Shown piece by piece: positions 12,180 to 23,225 of a stretch of 64,000 bases of DNA; positions within the stretch are counted from its first letter, which is position 1, and each line of letters begins with the position of its first letter. The position numbers and the translations under genes were made by a program. The notes under the pieces are model-generated. The model searched no databases. It saw nothing but the letters and a program-made list of their open reading frames with translations, and was not told the origin of the DNA. The DNA comes from Macrotis lagotis. Its lineage: Eukaryota > Chordata > Mammalia > Peramelemorphia > Peramelidae. The stretch is from the NCBI RefSeq assembly GCF_037893015.1, contig NC_133666.1, positions 466,575,642 to 466,639,641 of the forward strand. The letters run 5' to 3'.

Positions 12180-12420
12180 CATCTCCTGAGTATAACAGCT
12201 GACATGTATGTAGCACTTGTCTACATTATATCATTTGATCCTTTCATAACCTTGTAAGATAAGTACAAGAGGTATTATTATCTCAGGGTCAGAAATCCTA
12301 ACTTGCCTGTGAGTACATGACAAGCCCATGACTAGTCTCACAGCTTGTGTCAGAAGTAAGATTCAAATCTGAGTCTCTCCCAACTCAAGAGTTCAATATT
12401 CTTTTTGTTAGACTACCACA
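12180..12420 (-). repeat. MIR/THER-type SINE
   Basis: The + strand shows 'gtagcacttg...cattatatcatttgatcctttcataaccttgtaagataagtac...tattattatctc', later 'agcttgtgtcagaagtaagattcaaatctgagtctctcccaactcaag': the reverse complement of a MIR/THER element. Confidence 0.65.
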
Positions 12421-12507
12421 CTCAAATATGATCAACCAAGTCAAAAGTAGAATACCTTCGTCATTTGTCACTAGTTAACTCTAATTTTCACCTTCACTAC
12501 AACCTTT

Positions 12508-12567
12508 ACCACCACCACCACTACCACCACCACCACCACCATCAGCAGCAGCAGCAGCAGCAGCAGC
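12508..12567 (+). repeat. (ACC)n-(CAG)n compound microsatellite
   Basis: About ten ACC/ACT units (12508-12540) run directly into eight CAG units (12543-12567). No gene is seen across it. Confidence 0.9.
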
Positions 12568-12599
12568 CCCTCCCATAAACTCATAACCAGGAAATTCAT

Positions 12600-12838
12600 T
12601 ATCTTGGAGATTGCTTCAGCTTTGCTGCTCTCACCTCAGCAGTGTCCCTTTTTTAACTTTTTCCCCTTTGATAGGAGAGTTGGAGGAAAAGACAAAAATT
12701 TTTCCCACAGCCTCCCTTTAGAGAGGTTCAAAATCTTGCTGTCTCTTCATTTGTCAACAGTTGTTCTGCTTGGTATCCAAACTATCATCATCATGCTTTG
12801 TGCTCACTTCCCTTTTTGTGTTTTGTAGACAGACATAT
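12600..12838 (+). repeat. L2 LINE tail, left part (split by HAL1)
   Basis: L2-like 3' sequence runs up to 'gtagacagacatattaaattgtaaattctt', where the HAL1 copy interrupts it. It resumes at 15539 with 'agaaggaatg...tacatagtaggcactaaaatgcttattg', the standard L2 end. Confidence 0.55.
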
Positions 12839-13047
12839 TAAATTGTAAATTCTTTTTTTGTTGTTGTTTTTTTCCAACACCAACAACTCTGTCATGGGTG
12901 GATCACATTCTTTATGATAAGTCCATCACAAAAGTTATTTCCATATTTTTCCACTGTTGCCATTGCTGATCGCAACTCCCTCCTTTCTTATTCCTCCACT
13001 ACCATGCACTCTATTTTCTCTCTCCTTTCACTCTGACTCTGCTGTAG

Positions 13048-13190
13048 GGTCGCTGAGTGGCGCAGCAGACAGATCCCTGGTCCTGGGGCCAAGAAGCCCT
13101 GAGCCCCCATACCACCCCTTAGGCCCAGAATCCACCTGGCCCTGTGGTCCTGGGCAGGCCTTCCAATCCCAGCCCCTTGCAAGAAGTAAG
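13048..13190 (+). repeat. SINE-like segment inside HAL1 3' UTR
   Basis: The + strand text GGGTCGCTGAGTGGCGCAGC... through CCCTGTGGTCCTGGGCAGG to CCCCTTGCAAGAA aligns end to end with the WSINE1-type layout, but it is far more GC-rich and diverged. I see no clear target-site duplication around it. It may therefore be an old insertion inherited with the HAL1 family rather than a fresh hit in this copy. Confidence 0.5.
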
Positions 13191-13660
13191 AAAGAAAATG
13201 TGTTATATCTGGCCACTCTCCCCCCATGGTCCATCCTCTCTTCCTTTATTCAAATCCCAACCCTTCCCCCTGCTCCCCCCTCCATCTTACCCCAGATGTC
13301 TATATCCCATTGAGTATATATGCTGTTTCCTCTCCTAGCCATCTCTGATGAGAGCAAAGGTTCCCTCATTCCCCCTTGCCTCCCCACTTCCATATCATTG
13401 CAATAGCTCATTGTAATAAAAAAAATCTTATGTGAAATATCTTCGACTATTCCCCCTCTCCTTTTTCTTTCTCCCATTCCATTTCCCTTTTTTTCTATTG
13501 ACTCCATTTTTACACCATATTTTATCTTCCAATTCAGCTTTTTCCTGTGTTTCAACTATAAAAGCTCCCTCTGCCTGCTCTATTAACTGAGAAGGTTCAT
13601 ATGAGTATTATCAGTGTCATTTTTCTATGCAGGAATACATGCAGTTCATCATCAAGTCCC

Positions 13661-14778
13661 TCATATTTCCCCCCTCTCCTCCAATCTCCATGTGTCACCT
13701 GAGTCCTGTATCTGAAGATCAAACCTTCTGTTCAGCTCTGGCCATTCCAAAAGGAACATTTGAAATTCCCCTGGTTCATTGAAAGTCCATCTTTTTCCCT
13801 GGAAGAGGACATTCAGCCTTGCTGGGTAGTTCATTCTTGGCTGCATTCTAAGCTCTTTTGCCTTCTGGTGTATTGTATTACAAGCCCTACAAGCTTCCAA
13901 TGTAGCTGCTGCTAAGTCTTGTGTGATCCTGAATGCAGCTCCACGATATTTGAACTGTGTCCTTCTGACTGCTTGTAATATTTTCTCTTTAACTTGGGAG
14001 TTCTGGAATTTGGCTATAATATTCCTAGGGGTTGGTTTTTTGGGATCTCTTTCTCGGGGGGATCGGTGGATTCTCTCCATTTTTATTTTGCCCTCTGCTT
14101 CTAGAATATCAGGGCAATTTTCCTGTAGTAATTCTTTGAAAATGATGTCAAGGCTCTTTTCCTGATCATGACTTTCAGGTATTCCATTAATTTTTAAATT
14201 ATCTTTTCTAAGTCTGTTTTCCATATCAGTTGTTTTTTCAATGAGATATTTCACATTTTTTTCTAATTTTTCATTTTTTTTTTTTGTTTTGAAGTATTGA
14301 TTCCTGATTTCTGGTAAATTCATCAATCTCCCTGAATTCTATTCTTTGTCTGAAGGATTTGTTCTCTTCAGAGAGTTTTCTTATCTCTTTTTCCATCTGG
14401 CCAATTTTGCTTTTTAAAGCATTCTTCTCCTCAATAACTTTTTGAACTGTTTTATCCATTTGACCTAAGCTGGTTTTTATCATGCTATTTTCTTCAGCAT
14501 TTTTTTGGATTTCCTTGACTAAGCTGCTGACTTCATTTTCATGTTTTTCCTGCATCTCTCTCCTTTATTTTCCCAGTTTTTCTTCCAAATCCCTCATTTG
14601 ATTTTCAAAGTCTTTTTTGAGCTCTGTCATAGCCTGAGCCCAATTTCTGTTTTTCTTGGAGTCTTTAGATGCAGGAGCTTGTGCTTCCTCATCTTCAGAC
14701 TAAGTATTTTGATCCTTCTTGGGCTCATTTGCAAAATATTTCTCAATAGTCTTCCTTTTGTTTCTTTTGCTTGCTCAT
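13661..14778 (-). pseudogene. L1/HAL1 ORF1p-like RNA-binding protein, broken
   Basis: The likely start is the ATG at 14778 (MSKQKKQ...), followed by a lysine-rich N terminus, a coiled coil (about 14555-14210), then RRM and C-terminal domains. The last two show NLKINGIPE, RNIIAKFQN, EKILQAVRR and FRITQDLAAATLEA-like blocks. ORF1p normally binds element RNA as a coiled-coil trimer. Breaks seen: a one-base shift just after the start, in-frame stops near 14700 and 14565, and a second shift near 14325. An A-run lies at about 14272-14283. No intact protein is made from this copy. Confidence 0.8.
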
Positions 14779-15538
14779 TTTCCTGGCCTGGGCCTGGTTT
14801 GGGGGTGCTTCCTGAGCTTTTGGGACACTCCCACAGGGGTCTCAGTGTGTGAGGCTCTGTCCTCCCTCCTGGTCTGTGAATGACCATAAGCGCCCCCTTC
14901 TGCCATGGGCCGAGGTGGGGGGGGGGGCCCTGTTGTTCTATGGGGGGGCCTAGACTGGGATCAGGATCTGAATGTGGTCAGAGCCCCAGAGTCCTGTTCC
15001 AGGGGCAGAGGACAGAGTTCTGCAGTCTCTCTTCACTCCCCTCCCTCAGCTCAATGGGCTCATGCCCTGGAGGCTCCTGCTTATGGCACTGCCTGCTTCT
15101 GTTTCCTGGATGGGGGGGGGAGACCATACTGCTCGCTGTGTGCCCTGAGGGCTGGGCTCCACTTGCTCGCTCTGGCAGAGGTCCCCCTCTGTTACCCCAC
15201 TTTGTGCCCAGTGCTCCTTGGGGTGCAGCTCAGAAGACTCCCCCGCTGCTGTGAGCTGAGACTCCCAGCGCCCTGGGGCTGCCTCCAGGAGGCTGAAGTT
15301 CTTTGGCTCTGGCAGGCCACCCCTCTGGCAGGCCGCCTCTCCAATCCCGGGGAGCAGAGCCTTTCTGCTCTTTTCCAGGTTACCTTGAGTAGGAGAACTG
15401 CCTCACTGGGTCCCTTTGTGGGTTCTGTCTCTCAAAAGTTTAGTTAGAGTCCTTAGTTGTTGAATTTTATCAGAGAACTCCTAAGACTAGATCCCTTCTT
15501 GTCGCCAACTTGGCTCCGCCCCTAAATTGTAAATTCTT

Positions 15539-15645
15539 AGAAGGAATGAATTTTTTCTTATTTTTATCCTCAGTGCATATGACAATGACCGACTGGTACA
15601 TAGTAGGCACTAAAATGCTTATTGTATTGAATGTATACTTGTAAA
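15539..15645 (+). repeat. L2 LINE tail, right part
   Basis: 'cctcagtgcatatgacaatgaccgactggtacatagtaggcactaaaatgcttattgtattgaatg' is the terminal part of L2, continuing the piece that ends at 12838. Confidence 0.65.
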
Positions 15646-17299
15646 CATCCATTTTCTTGCTTTCATTTGTGCATTGTTAAAGTCTTTGATATAACAGGGA
15701 CAGCGTTCCAGAAATTTGGTATTCTTACTTTTGTCACATCTATGTAGATGCGCTCTTCTGTCCTGTGTGTTAAACAGCATACCTTTCAGTGCCATAGTAT
15801 CAAAATAATGGCATGAAAAGAATGAATGGTTGGTTAAGCTGACTGAACATGTATTAGGAACATGGCAAAGTAAAAGCTGAAATATTAAAATTCCTCAAAA
15901 AAACTTAGTGTTTAAAAAAAAGATTAATCATATGTCATGTGAACAGGCACAATGATAACATTTCAAATAATAAGAAAAATACATAATATGGTATCTAAAG
16001 CTTGAGGAAAAAATTTTTTAACTTAATTAGGACAAACAAAATGTTAAATACCTAGAGTAGAAATAAGAAAAACTAAAAGCAACCTCTAGGATATAGCTTG
16101 CATTTAGATACAGAGGGCAGATCTGATGATAAAGTGACTTGTATTAAACATTACTTATCTGAGACTAAAATAATAAAAGCATGTAAGTAAACATATAACA
16201 TATCGAATAACTATGAGAAAAAAAAGATGATAATAAAATCATCCTGACTCAATGTACAAAATAATTTCAATGACTCTAAAGCCAATATTTTAGTCTAATA
16301 GGATCTTGTGTTGTCTAACAAAACTTTCTGTTCCACTCAGACAGGTATTATTATCCTTAAAAAAAAATTTCTTGTGACAATCTATAAAAACAAGTCAATA
16401 GGTGAGTCTGCAGTTACTCCATGGTTGTAGAAATGTGCATTTCTGTCACATTGGGGAAGAGCTGTGGATAGAATAGGAACAGAATTTGGTATCTGACTGC
16501 CAATTCCATTCATCATCCCCAGTGGGGGAAAAAAAAAGATCATCAAGGAAATACTTAGATATCTATCTGCTCCGGTTCTAAGGATTTAGCAGATTTATTA
16601 ATTATCATTTTTTCTTTAAAAAAATCTACTGGAGACTAACTCTTGCTTAGATTGGGGTTTGTTTACTAATATTTTTGCTTTATTTTTCTCTGCGCCAGTC
16701 AAACCTCAAAAAAAAAGTTATAAGACGATAACGAGAGAAGTATGAACAAGTGACAGCTTTTGTTTTTCACACTGCTTTCTCCAATTGGAATGCTAGCAAC
16801 ACAATGTCATCCAGAAAAGAGAGTTGAGCTGTAGACTGATGATGAGAAAGAGCCCAACTTACTGAAATTCTCATTAACTTTGTTAAAAATATGAAAATAT
16901 GGAAATTGGTAGGAAAGCAGTGAGAAAGAAAGAAAATGATAGAGCAGGGACAAAGGTAAAGAGAAGAGTTGTCCTGATTTGGGGGTGATGGGGGAGAGGA
17001 GATATTTCAGTTAAGCAGCCTACTGGGTCTTGCCCTTCCCCACAAAGACTAAGACTACTATGTCATCTTCCAAATTCATATAGGCCATATATAATATGGA
17101 ACCTAGATGCAATAATAACCTCACTTTAGTGGTGTCTATGTTTTATTCTAGGGGAACTCTAACACCAGACAGGGACAGCAGTGATCCCAAGCTAGCTGGC
17201 CAGTTGCAGCAATACCAAGAAGGTGCCAATTCCCCCAGACCTCACCCTGTAGGGGATTTTCCTCAGCTCTTTTATTCTTTTGACTTTCCATAATTTTGT
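15646..17299. other. Unassigned intergenic sequence
   Basis: AT-rich sequence in which I recognise no gene, RNA or repeat family. Confidence 0.45.
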
Positions 17300-18557
17300 A
17301 TAAGGTCTAGGACAGAGTTACTTAACTTTTTTTTGGTATGTCATGTACCTCTATGAGTCTCATCAAAGAAGATGGACTGCCAGAATAGATGTTAAGTTAC
17401 ATCTTTGTCACACATATTTCTTAGATGTGTGCTTCACTTCTACTATGGTCTGGGTTTTGTACTAATTATCTTTACCATGTTATTGAGAAGAGAAATTTGG
17501 GGTGGTCTAGTCTATGGTTTGAGAATGTATGAATGAATTCACAAAGGACTGACTCTTGATCCAGAAGTATTTAGGGACAAAAAAAGTAAAAACAGTAGCA
17601 TAAGGAGATGAAATTAAGGACAGTTGCAAGATTATTGCAACTGGGCTGAGGCCCTGAAGAGATAAGTCCCTAGCAGGGAAAAGACCAGGTTTATAAAGGG
17701 GAGCAGGGCAGGTATATGTGCTGGGAAAGGGTAAGGGAGGAGTTAGGGTGGTGCTAGAGAGGGACTAAGAAGTAGGTTTCAGTGCTTCAGCATCTTCCCT
17801 TGGGGGGATGGATAGCCTTTGAGGCTGTGAGCAAGATACAGAGGATGAGAGTCCACAGCCCTCTTCTTGGTTAAATAACTTTGAATAATGGGATAAAGGT
17901 ATGGGCATGCTTTAGATAGTTTCTGTTAGATAGCTTTGAACAATGGGAAGAGATCAGCTTAGCTAGTTTTTTGAAATGGTTAGCACAGAAGATAAAGATT
18001 ATAGAACATATTTCTCTAATGTTTTCTCTGCAACAATTTTTCTTTCTTCTTCCTCTTCTTCCTCTTTCTCTTCCTCTTATCACAAATGGTCCCTCTCTCT
18101 ATTCGAGAATGACATACCCTTACATGTGGGTACTCTGTCCAGAGGAATATAATTTTTGTTTGCTTTTATTTTATAAGACGTTTGGGAGTTTGGGGACTAG
18201 ATTTAAAAAAATTTTTTTATTCATTTAATTTTTTTCAAAAAAAACTGGGACCATTTACTTTTTATTCTGCACAGTTTACAGTTTTCATTTATGATTTCTT
18301 GAAATATACCTCTGAAAAATAAAACTTTTTAAAAAATCATTGTAATTCAAATTAAACCACTTGATTATGCCTTTAAACCCAAATCACTCTGCTTTGATTG
18401 AAAGACCAATAAAAGGTTTTGCTGACTTGGAATGATTGTAAATAGTAATTGTTTTCTGTTCTAGTCAGAAAGAGTCTGACCTTTCCTGATTGGTACTTTT
18501 GTGATGATGAACTAGGCCTTCTTTTGTCTCAATTCCTACCTAGCCTTTAGTCATTGA
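17300..18557. other. Mostly unassigned; possible old repeats
   Basis: 17300-17410 and 19400-19545 both resemble a widespread mammalian old repeat ('...catgtacc.ctatgagtctcatcaaagaag...', '...aaggttaagaatgcc'), but I cannot name the family. At 17590-17880 the minus strand has a TATAAA (near 17690) and a downstream CAATAAT, which could be an eroded LTR. No ends or target repeats were found. Confidence 0.3.
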
Positions 18558-18805
18558 ATGGGCGTTGCTTTAGACAAATTGAGACCTGGGAAAGACCTTA
18601 AATTTAAAAAAGGTCAAAGTTGCTCAAAGCATCCTTGGCTATCACCAATGGTCTTGACTATTGTCTTGCTACTAGACTTCGATGACACTGGAAGAGGGAG
18701 GTTAATGACTTGGTGCAGCTCTGCCTCACTTAAATCCAATTCTTGTACAAATCAAGACATCACCTTCATGATGGCATTGATCTCTTTGAGAAGAAGGAAG
18801 GATGA
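18558..18805 (+). mobile_element. Short non-autonomous RTE-related element
   Basis: Shares its body with the 5' part of the RTE at about 4285-4420. Both carry a 'atcaccagttg/atcaccaatgg', 'gtcttgact.tgtcttgct', 'gatgact.tggaaga', 'cagctctgcctcacttaaatccaatt' series in the same order. It ends in the family-typical 'tctttgagaagaaggaaggatgaacaac'. The layout is a 5'-end plus 3'-end derivative of an RTE, moved in trans by the RTE machinery. No open frame of note. Confidence 0.7.
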
Positions 18806-20267
18806 ACAACTACGATTTTTATGGCAGTCTATGGAAGCTATGGACCCCTAAAGGCAGTCTGAGGAAGGTTGTACAGTTCCTTAGATTTTAAAATGTGTGT
18901 TTTTAAATAGACTGTATTCTACATGTAGCAAAAGGATATTATTGTGTAACTCAAAGGAAGGTTGATTAAATAGATTAAATATTAAATAGACCTATTTAAT
19001 AACTTTTCTGTCATGTATCTCAAAGAGAGACTTTCATTCCTGCCAGGAAGGGAAGCAGAAATCATAGAAAGTATACATATAATAAGATGTTCCAGGAAAT
19101 AAAGAGTAAAGTAGTTTTCCCATTGGGAATGAGGTCACTAAGCTCAATAAATGAGTTTTAAATCTCATCCAAAGGGGAAATTCCCCAAGACACTAATGTA
19201 GTAGCCTGGAGATAGTGTAGTAGGCTGCTAGCTTCTCTCAAGTCAGCTTTACCCCAATTATTCTCTCTTCACAAGTCTAAAGGCAAAGCTCTTCTCTCTC
19301 ATATTTTATAGCACTCACTACCCTATCCCAGGCCAGGGAGTTGATCTCCATCTATCAGGAAGTATCCCAAACCAATGAGCTTTAGTGCTTGGGTTACAAA
19401 TGACTAAAATAAAATAGATAGGTTTATAAAGGAAGTCATAAATTAGTGGAAAAGACATAATATTTTTCTCACCCAAGTTCATGGACAAGTATACTCCTCT
19501 AAATCCGTTCATGTAACCAAGGTTAAGAATGCCTGATCTAGGGGATAATCTAGATTCACATCCTCTTCCTCCCATTGGTTTACAGAGTTTTCTTCTTTGA
19601 TTCAACTTTCACTTGAGAGAGAAAATATCTATATTTTTAAGAGAAACAAATAATCTTTCTCTTCTGATCACCCCCTACTATTTAACCATACCAATTAGGG
19701 TTGGTGGTCATCAGTTTTATCAGTTGCATTTATTGAAGCAAATGAAAAGGGTCAATAGGGAAATAGAAGTTTAAATTTAAGTGCTTGCTACCTTTGACAA
19801 GCCGATGCATGTCTTTTACAGCTTCACAAATTGAGCAGAAGGGAATCAGGAAGTAAACTGTTTGGCAGTTAAATAGAGAACAAGTGACTTCAGGCTAAAT
19901 ACTCATTAAAAAGCAAAGAAGATATGAAAAAGTTTCAACTGTCTCAGTGATCAAGTCTCACCCAAACATGCTCTCAACTTTCAACAATCTTTGGCTACTC
20001 CGCATGCTTCCCAAGTGTCCACACAAGACAGCAAAGAGTTCATAGATGAGGGACACTGTGGCTTGAATCCTCCCAAGGCTCCTCCCTGATCAGTTCAGCT
20101 GCTCTTAAGCAGGATGGATACTGATTCCTGTTCTATTTTTCAATCACATCTTCTTTCAATTCCAAGTTCAGTGACATGGGGGTTTTTTTTTGGGGGGGGG
20201 AAGGGATATTCTAAGTAAAAACAAAGCAAGAATTGTAAGCACATTAATGGAAATGTTATAATGTCAA

Positions 20268-20402
20268 GAACACAGAATTTAGCATCAGAAAATCATAGTT
20301 TGAGTACTGGCTTTGTCATTTATTATTTATTCCACCATAGTGAAGTCAACTTCTTTTGGGGTTCAGTTTCTTCAACAGGTAAAGGCTCTTTATGTTCTGT
20401 TA
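20268..20402 (+). repeat. MIR-type SINE fragment
   Basis: 'acacagaatttagcatcagaaaatcatagtttgagtactggctttgtcatttatt...gttcagtttcttcaacaggtaaagg' follows MIR order, truncated by the next SINE. Confidence 0.5.
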
Positions 20403-20405
20403 TTC

Positions 20406-21145
20406 TGTGCAGTGGCTTAGTGGATAGATTGCCAGCTCTGGAGTCAGGTAGAACTAAGTTCAAATACAACCTCAGACACTTACTAGCTATTGGGACAAGT
20501 CACTTCACCTTATTTGCCTCAGTTTCCTCATGTGGAAAATGAGTTGGAGAAAAAAATGGCAAACCACTTATCTTTACTGTGAGGAATGTGGGGTGTTATT
20601 GTCTCTTCTAAGCTGCCTAAGAAATTCATTACAAAAGGGGAATGGCTCCAGTCAATCACAAAACTAGTAGAGCTCTTCTAATCCAAAGATGACAAACCCA
20701 AGATTAAAAGAAACCAGTCCCCAACCAGTCAGGGGTGTCATAGAGGTTTCAACCTAACACAACTGAGTTTGGGCAATTAGGCACTTGAATATTATCCCAC
20801 ACACACCCTGTAATGATTGAGATTCATCAATATAACATAAATCATATGATGGGGGGTATCGATCATATTAGGAACATGTCATAGGATGGGCGGGCCTCTT
20901 AGACTGAAATTCAAATTCTGAGAGCCTCTGAAAATCCAGGTGGGAGGGAAAAGGGTTTCTAAAACTATATAATAATAGACACTATTGTACCACATTATGC
21001 CTCACGCACCTGTGTCCTGCAAAATCCATGAATAAAGTGTCTAATTCTTCTCTCACTCCAGCAGATTTGTTTCTTTTAATAGATAACATTTACCAAGAAA
21101 ACTCTAAATAGGAACATGAAGAGCTAGACATGACTGAACAACAGA
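20406..21145 (+). mobile_element. Marsupial tRNA-SINE split by a solo LTR
   Basis: The left part (20406-20577) runs from 'gcagtggcttagtggatagattgcc' to 'gagttggagaaaaaaatggcaaaccacttatctttac'. The right part (21089-21145) resumes with 'tttaccaagaaaactctaaataggaacatgaagagctagacatgactgaacaac'. Together they make the longer MAR1-like marsupial SINE, interrupted at one point by the LTR described separately. Confidence 0.8.
20578..21088 (+). mobile_element. Solo LTR of an endogenous retrovirus
   Basis: A 511-bp element begins TGTGAGGAATG and ends GATAACA (TG...CA) and is flanked by the 5-bp repeat TTTAC (20573-20577 and 21089-21093). A TATA-like TATATAAT lies at 20966-20973 and AATAAA at 21031-21036, about 60 bp apart, as expected for U3-R-U5 order on the + strand. 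No internal sequence is present, so this is the recombined single-LTR form. It differs in sequence from the LTR at 119-549. Confidence 0.85.
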
Positions 21146-21159
21146 CCTACAGAGAAGGA

Positions 21160-21540
21160 AGATGACAAGCATTTAAGTGTTTACTATATTATTTCCATTT
21201 TACAGGTAAGGAGTTGTACAGCCTTATACTGTGCAGTTCTCCTAGGAAGTTAATGATTTCCCTTATTCTTTATTTATGTATAAGTACTTCCTCTCTCCCT
21301 CTGTTGGAGATGGTTTTTTTGAATAGATGGCCTCCATCTGAAGGAGTCTTGGTAAATCTTAGAGAATAAAATTCATGTCTAACCTATATTTTCTGTCATT
21401 TTATTTTAACCCTAAATTTTAAGATTTACAAGGCTAATAATTGATTTACTCAGAGTCACACATCTAGGACATGTCTGAGGCTGGATTTGAACTTAAATCT
21501 TGATTTCAGTTCCAGGGTTCTGTCTACTGTTCTATATTCT
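21160..21540 (-). repeat. MIR/THER-type SINE pieces
   Basis: 'tatttccattttacaggtaagg' near 21190 and 'gaggctggatttgaacttaaatcttgatttcagttccagggttctgtctactg' near 21477-21530 are the two ends of a minus-oriented MIR/THER element. Sequence between them is diverged or inserted. Confidence 0.5.
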
Positions 21541-21606
21541 AGGCTAACAAACTTTGAGACCCTGAAACCATGCCATTAGCAATTATATATCTGTAACAGC
21601 CATTGT

Positions 21607-21609
21607 TTA

Positions 21610-21646
<37 letters not shown>

Positions 21647-21647
21647 T
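21607..21647. repeat. (TA)n microsatellite
   Basis: About 40 bp of alternating T/A with one C interruption. Confidence 0.9.
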
Positions 21648-21880
21648 GAAATGGATACAATGTAAAGTTTAAGATTCTTTTTACTAATAATTCTTACTTT
21701 TTGATCAACAAATATCCTGAAAAATTTTGCAGTAATTTTTGGAAAATGATGGCAAATTAGAATTATACTTCTTAAGAGCTAGAAAGAGTTTTAAGAGATA
21801 AAATTGAATTTTTAAAACACTGGGGTGGGGGGTTTCCTATTTAAAGGAACCCTCTTAAAAGGTTATCAGTTCCCTAATTT

Positions 21881-22068
21881 AGCTTTTATATTGGGGGAGG
21901 GGTGGCTAGGTGGTGCAGTGGATAGAACACCAGCCCTGGAGTCAGGAGTACCTGAGTTCAAATCCAGCCTCAGACATTTAATAATTACCTAGCTGTGTGG
22001 CCTTGGGCAAGCTGCTTGCCTTGCAAAAACTAAAAAAAATAATAAAAATAAAAAATAAGCTTTTATAT
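21881..22068 (+). mobile_element. WSINE1-like SINE
   Basis: Begins near 21899 with GGGGTGGCTAGGTGGTGCAG and ends in an A-rich AATAAAAATAAAAAAT tail. Flanked by an 11-bp repeat AGCTTTTATAT (21881-21891 and 22058-22068). Confidence 0.9.
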
Positions 22069-22419
22069 GAATCTTTTATATGAATCAAGATTTTCATATA
22101 TTAGACTTGCTGAAAACATGTCTTATATTTGCCAAATATGGATTCTATATATAGACCAGAGTTGAAATTCAGTTGGTAACTTAATCATTCTTTGCAAATG
22201 TGCCAGGTCATATCATATTTAGAACTCTATGTTCTCAAGTGATCTGTTTATGCAGTGAATTTGCTCAACATCCAGGGGTAACAAATGAACAAAGACAGTT
22301 TTCTGAATCTTCAAATAGGAGTTACATATATGATTCTACCTCAAGATTTTCAAATTTTTTTGGTATCTCAATAAGTATCATTGACTTTGTAACATGTAAA
22401 ATAATACTACTTCCAAAAT

Positions 22420-22700
22420 AATAATGGCTGGCATTTATATGGGATTTATGGATATTCAAACATACATTATCTCATTTGATCCTCAATACAATGCTATAAG
22501 GTAGGTGATATAAATATTATATCCCAATGATGAAAGATAAAGAGGAGAAAGAAACAGAAAAAGAGGAAGAGAACAAAGAAAGAAAGGAAGGAAGGAAGAA
22601 AGGAAGAAAAGAAAGATGAAGAAGAAGAGGAGGAGGAGGAAGAAGGGTTAGAGGGGTTAAGTGACATTTCAAGTCAAAAGTGTTAAAGATAGGATTATGC
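22420..22700 (-). repeat. MIR fragment expanded by a purine microsatellite
   Basis: 'tggcatttatatgggatttatgg...cattatctcatttgatcctcaatac...ctataaggtagg' is a minus-oriented MIR end. Its continuation ('ggttaagtgacatttcaagtc') is displaced by an about 100-bp GA-rich run (22535-22645). Confidence 0.5.
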
Positions 22701-23219
22701 TCTCCAGAGATATGATTCTAATGTTAAACTACCTTTCATATTAAACTGGTGCCCTCTCACTCCAGAAAGTATATATAAAAAGTGTTCCAAAAGTCAGTGT
22801 CAAGGTCCACAATTTAGACTTAATAGAAGGAGCTGCCTTTGAGATTCATAATGAAAATTCACTGAAGGCAGAGGCTAGGGTTTGTTTTTTTTTGTTGTTG
22901 TTGTTGTTGTTTTTATAGGCTCAACATTTAGGGCCAAGAAGTTCAGATGTGATTAATAAAGAGAACTTCTGAAGGAGGATATTTTTTCTACCAAGGCAAA
23001 TGTACAAATTTTTTGCAAAATTATGGTCTCATAGGACTGTTTGCCATCCTCGAAAGGTTTCCAAGGTCTAAATGCCAATATTCATCAAAGTTTCCAGAGT
23101 CAAAGCACTGTATTAATCCATATAGTGAAAGCTAGGTTCTCTTGAGTCTAAGCTATGTTCCCTAACTGTTGAGTCAAACTATCCCTTTTTGGCTAAAGAA
23201 ATTAATTGAGTTGAAAAGA
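22700..23219. other. Unassigned sequence with (GTT)n
   Basis: A short GTT run lies at 22893-22911. No gene, RNA or named repeat recognised before the purine tract. Confidence 0.45.
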
Positions 23220-23225
23220 CAGAGG

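Larger units (their letters stand above)
12855..15522 (-). mobile_element. Full-length HAL1-like half-LINE (ORF1 only)
   Basis: A 2.67-kb non-LTR element on the minus strand. The 5' end is GC-rich, starts GGGGCGGAGCCAAGTTGGCG at 15522 and runs to about 14780. An L1-type ORF1 follows (14778-13661), then an about 0.8-kb pyrimidine-rich (+ strand) 3' UTR. The end is A-rich with AAC spacers (12855-12875). Perfect 16-bp target-site duplications TAAATTGTAAATTCTT flank it (12839-12854 and 15523-15538). No ORF2 is present between ORF1 and the tail, which is the defining layout of HAL1 ('half-L1') elements. Both ends are intact, so the absence of ORF2 is not due to 5' truncation. The copy is defective through frameshifts and stops in ORF1. 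Confidence 0.82.

Noticed and set aside
12957-13338. Overlapping short frames on both strands rich in Pro/Ser
   Set aside because: They lie in the HAL1 3' UTR and its SINE-like segment. Not coding.
14880-15447. 124- and 180-codon plus frames
   Set aside because: They are antisense to the GC-rich 5' UTR of the HAL1 element. The composition is low in stops and there is no recognisable domain.
17590-17880. Possible LTR on the minus strand (TATAAA and CAATAAT)
   Set aside because: No TG...CA ends or target repeats could be found. Too weak to call.
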